Origin: Stomorhina lunata
Taxonomy: Eukaryota; Arthropoda; Insecta; Diptera; Rhiniidae
Length of the DNA stretch: 64,000 nucleotides
NCBI GenBank assembly: GCA_933228675.1
Contig: OW121743.1
Span: 18,222,584 to 18,286,583, forward strand
Direction: 5' to 3'
A program made the translations under genes and the position numbers. How positions within the stretch are numbered: the stretch's first letter is position 1; the number at the start of each line of letters is the position of its first letter. The notes under the pieces are model-generated. The model made no database searches. It worked only from the letters and a program-made list of their open reading frames with translations, and was not told the origin of the DNA. Shown piece by piece: positions 59,041-64,000 of the stretch.

Positions 59041-59361
59041 TTTGTATGGGAGCTATGGCTAAATGTGAAACGATTTCGATGAAATTTTATATGCTGCCTA
59101 GGCTAATGTAAATTTTCTATTTACCAATTTTATCATCATAGGCTATTATAATTTGTCATTTATTAGCAAATAAGCACTTAGCCTAGACGAGAATATACGA
59201 AAGCTATGGTCAAATTTGAACCAATTTTGCACAATTTTAATACGAAAATTTTCCAAGAAATGAAGAATATTTATACCAACTTTCAGCGACCTATATTCGT
59301 TAAGGTTTTATCGTGCCGATAACAGACAGACAGACATACTGACAGACAGACAGACAGACAG

Positions 59362-59416
<55 letters not shown>

Positions 59417-59800
59417 TCGCTTTATACCAACTTTCAGCGACCTATATTCGTTAAGGTTTTATCGTGCCGATAACAGACAGACAGACATACTGACAGACAG
59501 ACAAAAAGACAGAAAGACAGACAGACAGACAGAAAGACTGATAGACAGACAGACAGACATCGCTCAATAGTCTTAGAATTTCATAAGGATTCACAATATA
59601 TGTATATCCCTTTTGGTTTTTGAGCCAATATTAAGAAAATTTGAAATTCAATTTTATCGTGCCGACAACAGACAGACATACGGACTTAGAATTTCATAAG
59701 GATTCAGAATATATATATCCCTTCTGGTTTCTGAGCCAATATTAAGAAAATTTCAATTTCAATATCCCCCCATTCTTTTTAATGGTGGGTATAAAAACTT
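59041..59800 (+). repeat. R2 copies with (ACAG)n microsatellites
   Basis: (ACAG)n tracts lie at 59325-59415 and 59475-59560. The sequence around them (TTTATACCAACTTTCAGCGA, CCTATATTCGTTAAGG) is directly duplicated at 59270 and 59420. The R2 terminal piece ending in GTGGGTATAAAAA follows twice, ending near 59796. Confidence 0.85.
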
Positions 59801-61075
59801 GAGTTTAACCTTGAACAGATATGGGGACTTAAAAAGCCCACATTTTTTCTTTAATTTAGGCTTCATTTTTTATTAACTTTGTATAAAAAAAAACCTTTTT
59901 TAGTATTTTATTCAAAATTAAATAATAAATTATTAAACATTCTTAATTGTTCCATGAAAAACTAAAAATGTCAAATTTTGACTTTTGACCCCTTTAAGAA
60001 AGTGTTAATCTTATACAATTTCGGCAAAAATTTTAGCATATATTTTCCATAGACTGCAAAATAATATACATCAATAATTTAGTTAAATTTAAACATAAGT
60101 ACATAAGTAAAATTTATAAAGCATCTCCTCAAATTATGACCAAAAATTACATTTTCGTGAAATTCGGCGAATTCAAATAGCAAGTACGGCGAATAAGTAT
60201 AAGATGCCGACCTTAAATTTTGTGGTTTGATTCCCTTATTTATGTATTTTAACTCCACGAAGAAAAAATTTTAAATTTGTAATATTTGTTGAACGAAATT
60301 TTCAAAAAACTAAAAAAGGGAATTTGAAACTGACCTGAAAAAAATATAAAATTTTTCAATATAAAAAAGCAGATAATTTAAATTTAATTTTTACAAAATT
60401 TAGTATGGCGGCATGGATTCTCGTGGTCTTAGGTCCATCATATATAAATACAATTTAGTATAGAATAGTCTATCTACCTTTAACCAAAGCTGTACCGATA
60501 ATTTGACAATAGAGTTTATAATTTTTTGATGTTGCAGTAAAAGAAATATCAGAATAAAAGTCATTATTTTGGAATAGAACTTATGCTGTCATATGGATAA
60601 TTAATACTTTATGATGTTTAATAATAATGGCTTGTACGTGAGACTTATCAAAACTATTATAAATCTTGACAGATATTACGGATATATGCAATTCTTAACA
60701 CTTAAAATAATTATTATAATTAAATATTTAAAATCTTTGAGACATTTAAAAATATTTCTTATGGTTCTATATTTCCAGACTCTGATTATAGAGGATTTAA
60801 ATTTTATAGAATTTTTGTATAAGGAAGAATACGCAAAAAATGTCATGCTTTATTTTCCTCTTTAAAAAAAAGTTGCCTGAGTGTATGCAATGGATATCGT
60901 GCAAAGTCCCATAAGGAAAATATCCATTTGCTGTTGGCAAAAAAGGTGAGAGAGTGTACAATTTGAAAAAGGACCTACAAACTAATTCTGTCCATAAATG
61001 ATTGATTTAGCAGAACTCTCGCAGAGATCAACTACAACCTGACGCAGTTTTTGTCAGATTATGAAAAGATATCTT
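59801..61075. other. AT-rich intergenic, no supported gene
   Basis: The 84-codon frame at 60611-60865 has no signature and A/T-driven composition. Nothing else recognised. Confidence 0.6.
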
Positions 61076-61077
61076 TT

Positions 61078-61150
61078 TAAACCCCCCGTCAAAAAGAATT
61101 GAGATTGTCATTCCGTTTGTAACTTCCTTAAAATGGGCTCAAAAACTAAA
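61078..61150 (-). repeat. Dispersed repeat R2, inverted terminal fragment
   Basis: CAAAAAGAATTGAGATTGTC, then ATTCCGTTTGTAACTTCCTT and AAAATGGGCTCAAAAACTAAA, is the reverse complement of the R2 end. Confidence 0.75.
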
Positions 61151-61194
61151 GTTGATGAATAACTCCTACTTGCTTAGGAAAATCCATTTGTTTC

Positions 61195-62060
61195 CTCTTT
61201 GCGGGTTCTTTCTGCTTGTAGAAGCAACTTGTTAATGACGTCTTCAAATCTTTTTATTAATTCCCAGTTACTTTTCGAAAAAAGCATAACCTCTACTACT
61301 TCACAAATTTGCTTTTCAAATATTTTTAGTCTCACTGTTCTCTTATACGCGTCTCAATTAAAACTCTGCCACGATATCACTTCGTCAGCCTTTTATATTG
61401 GCCTATTTGATTGGAGCTCACCTAACATTTCTCCAGATTTTGGAATCAGTATGAGTTTTTGCTTCTTCCATTCATTATGGAAAGTTCCATCTTTTAGGCA
61501 TCTTGTAAATATGCTACCGAACAGTTGTGTTGTAGTTTTAAGAGCGAGCTTTAGAGCTGAATTTTGAACTGAATCCAAACCAGGAGCCTTATTGTCTCCT
61601 ATCCAGAAACACAGGTCTAGGATTTCTCTTTTCGGATACTTGTGCGTATGGTAAAGTTTCTCCCGAGGCAGAGTTATTTTCCACGTAGCGATTTCCCTGT
61701 GGGAACAAGATTTTTACTATGTTATCAAGCAGCTAAGGGCATATAATTTGTGCTGATTTTTCCTTGCGTGAAATCACTTTTCGGTAAACATTACCCCATG
61801 GATTTGAGTCTGTTTTTTTGCAAAGTTTTGGTACGGCTTTCTGAGGGCTTTTCCTACACTGTTGATACAGTTCTTTGCAAGAGATCCAGCCTTGATCTAC
61901 TGCGTTGGTATATTCTTATAGCTTTAGGGCATTCTTTTCTATGTTGGGCTATGCTGTCGTTCAAACAATAGTTTTATTTTCTTTTGTTGGTATGCTACGC
62001 CTTGGCATTCCTCAGCCCTTTCAAGCTACGGCCCACGCATATAAATATCCGACTATAGCT
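61195..62060 (-). pseudogene. R1/jockey-like LINE remnant (linker and start of reverse transcriptase)
   Basis: The minus-strand frame at 61578-61393 contains FTRCLKDGTFHNEWKKQKLI and LIPKSGE, the N-terminal RT motif (F...CL..G.FP..WK..KL.LIPK.G) ending in NRPI (compare SYRPI). Upstream on the minus strand (62040-61600) the decayed sequence fits the endonuclease-RT linker, for example KSMG matching the usual DPWG region. There are many stops; no YxDD box is found. Fragments of the same LINE occur in the 57-59 kb tandem units. Confidence 0.8.
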
Positions 62061-62067
62061 GGTCCAT

Positions 62068-62770
<703 letters not shown>

Positions 62771-62783
62771 GGCCTGGCAATAA

Positions 62784-63130
62784 TATTCTTAATAATATTC
62801 GGCCTTAACAGGTTGAAAATAACGGCCATTGAAAGAAATAATTGAAGTCAAAAATGAAGTTAAAAGCGATAGAAGGAACATTTTCAAATACCCCAGGTAT
62901 TTCAAAAAAGCCATAAACAACCGGCCGATAAATTTAAACGAGAAAAAATTAATCCGAAATCCAAGAATGTTGCAGAATTCCTTCAGTAGAACATCAAAAG
63001 GATTTATTCAAAATTTATCTATTTACAGTTCACGATACAAGACTACATATTTTGATCTAAACTGGAGCCAAATCGCCGCCTTCGATATCGAACTTAAATT
63101 CAAAGTATTAAGCAATTATTGTGTAGCATA
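62784..63130. other. R1 tail fragment and intergenic sequence
   Basis: GGCCTTAACAGGTTGAAAAT...GGCCAT at 62800-62830 matches the end of R1 copies 1 and 2. The 105-codon frame at 62829-63146 has no signal peptide or motif and runs into a duplicated non-coding segment, so I do not call it. Confidence 0.55.
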
Positions 63131-63345
63131 CCTTAGGAATTTTTAAAATAATTTATTTTGCTTAAATTTTAATAAAATTTGATATCTAAGCATATCCATT
63201 TGTTTGTTTTAACATTTAGTTTAAATGAAATTCTTTTCTATCAGAGAACTTTTGACAAATAACTTCCAATGTAGTGAACCTTATATGGTTATATACTATT
63301 AAAATTGTCCTAAAAGTATGCTACACAAATGTTTCTGAAATATTT
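63131..63345 (+). repeat. Duplicated segment shared with 31.35-31.86 kb (no MITE)
   Basis: Same blocks in the same order as 31346-31860; here AATTTTAATAAAATTTGATATC is continuous, which marks the site without the MITE. Confidence 0.75.
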
Positions 63346-63507
63346 TGCATTTCAATCGATATCGAATGCGGCAATTCGGCCCCTAGACTATAAGTATCCG
63401 TCAACTATACTAGACTAGATCAGTCGCCGACTATCTTTGCACAAAATGGGTTCTTTGATTCTTTTTTCAAGATTTTTTTATTTCCAAAATTGTTCTTTTA
63501 TTCAATA

Positions 63508-63513
63508 TTTATT
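63508..63513 (-). terminator. Polyadenylation signal of gene D
   Basis: Minus-strand AATAAA lies only 5 bases past the stop codon, with another AATAAA about 10 bases further; a very short 3' UTR is predicted. Confidence 0.6.
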
Positions 63514-63517
63514 CAAC

Positions 63518-63806
63518 TTATCCCAAAAGACTCAAAGATGAATTTCCGGCTCTTAAGATCTCCAAAACACCACCGAGGGTACCTTGTAATTGGGAAATAT
63601 CCAGACCAACATTCTCCTTATTTCCCTTGCCCTTCTGGGAGGTATTAGCTTCAGCTGCAAAAATATATAACAATATAAATGATTTCGTAAATAATTTTTA
63701 ATTAGAAGTACATACCTATTTGCACTGATTGGACCTCGTCAATAGGATTCGCTTGAGTTAAAGCAAAAAGTAGGACAAGTGTAAGCAAAATTACTTTAAA
63801 TTGCAT
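63518..63806 (-). CDS. Gene D: small secreted peptide, 2 exons, related to genes A and B
   Basis: Exons (minus): 63806-63716 and 63654-63518, 228 nt, 75 aa. The donor is GTATGT, the acceptor TTTTGCAG, phase 1, as in every intron of A and B. Residues 1-19 are a strong signal peptide (MQFKVILLTLVLLFALTQA). The mature peptide of about 56 residues contains KGNKENVGLDISQLQGTLGG followed by VLEIL, which aligns loosely with the G-[ND]-N...I-S-x-L...L-x-x-[IL]-L module of gene A; this single-module relationship is inference. It has no cysteine and no C-terminal C-x4-C motif. It is too short for ordinary ORF calling. The tight TATA-start spacing and AATAAA support a real gene. Function unknown. Confidence 0.8.
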
Positions 63807-63861
63807 TTTTTGGTCTATAACAAGTTTTTTCACCTCTGCACTATTTAAACTAATTTACCGG

Positions 63862-63870
63862 CTTTTTATA
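63862..63870 (-). promoter_or_regulatory. TATA box of gene D
   Basis: Minus-strand TATAAAAAG lies 33 bases upstream of a TGCAGAG start-like site (A at 63837), about 64 bases before the ATG. Spacing fits a fly TATA promoter. Confidence 0.6.
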
Positions 63871-64000
63871 GAAAAACTTTAGTTTGTAATAAACATTTTT
63901 AGTTGCAAACACGTTTCTCGATTTGTTATTATTTTGATTTTGAATTTATCTTAATTAAAATCTTTATGTATATAAACTTTTTTAGTACGTGCTTTAGTAC

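Noticed and set aside
60611..60865. 84-codon frame
   Set aside because: A/T-driven composition, no signal peptide, motif, splice structure or promoter context.
62829..63146. 105-codon plus-strand frame
   Set aside because: No motif; its end lies in a non-coding segment also present, without the frame, at 31.3 kb.

Overview
The window looks like a fragment of an AT-rich insect nuclear chromosome, most likely from a higher fly (Diptera, possibly calyptrate; the species is inferred, not shown). The evidence is short spliced introns with GTAAGT donors, TATA plus initiator promoters, AATAAA signals, a mariner-type transposon, degraded non-LTR retrotransposons, several MITEs and large satellite arrays. 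No bacterial, phage or plasmid feature is present. Probably under 15% is protein-coding.

The main genes are three spliced minus-strand genes that I assembled by hand from splice sites: gene A (3403-8197, 9 coding exons, 846 aa), gene B (14167-18847, 5 exons, 514 aa) and gene D (63518-63806, 2 exons, 75 aa). All encode predicted secreted proteins. Every intron is phase 1. The exons after the signal-peptide exon (after the first two in A) begin with, or contain, a repeated module of about 30 residues centred on G-[ND]-N-[ND]-x-I-S-S-L-[IV]-N followed by a hydrophobic L-rich strand. A and B end in a cysteine motif C-[FY]-[RK]-x-[FYT]-C-x-[RK]-[WF]. The plus-strand single-exon gene C (24871-28581, 1236 aa, secreted, Ser/Asn/Pro-rich with about seven 42-residue repeats) ends in the same motif. 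I do not recognise the family by name. The layout suggests a fast-evolving cluster of secreted structural or mucin-like proteins.

Gene C is surrounded by its own debris: an antisense fragment at about 21.1-21.4 kb, a broken sense copy at 21.49-23.48 kb, further antisense fragments at 23.56-24.11 kb, and a 2-kb tandem array of about 13 units at 28.8-30.96 kb whose sequence is the reverse complement of gene C coding sequence. Sense and antisense copies side by side could make double-stranded RNA.

Region by region: 1-3199 21-bp satellite; 3.4-8.2 kb gene A with a 1.7-kb 11-bp array in intron 1; 8.3-14.1 kb dispersed repeats, a tRNA-derived hairpin, a 1.48-kb TIR transposon, a dead mariner-like fragment and a ~150-bp tandem array; 14.2-18.85 kb gene B with a 2.8-kb 21-bp array in intron 1; 19-20.5 kb degenerate repeats and a LINE remnant; 21-31 kb gene C and relatives; 31.4-34.4 kb a MITE and a mariner element with TA target duplication and broken transposase; 34.5-39.3 kb tandem and dispersed repeats including a 43-bp-arm hairpin; 40.1-44.9 kb 31-bp satellite; 46.9-48.2 kb two MITEs; 50.0-53.0 kb a fold-back-like element made of the same satellite; 53.4-54.6 kb a MITE, a second copy of the complex tandem repeat and a transposon-like protein fragment; 56.5-62.8 kb tandemly duplicated LINE fragments and tetranucleotide microsatellites; 63.5-63.8 kb gene D.
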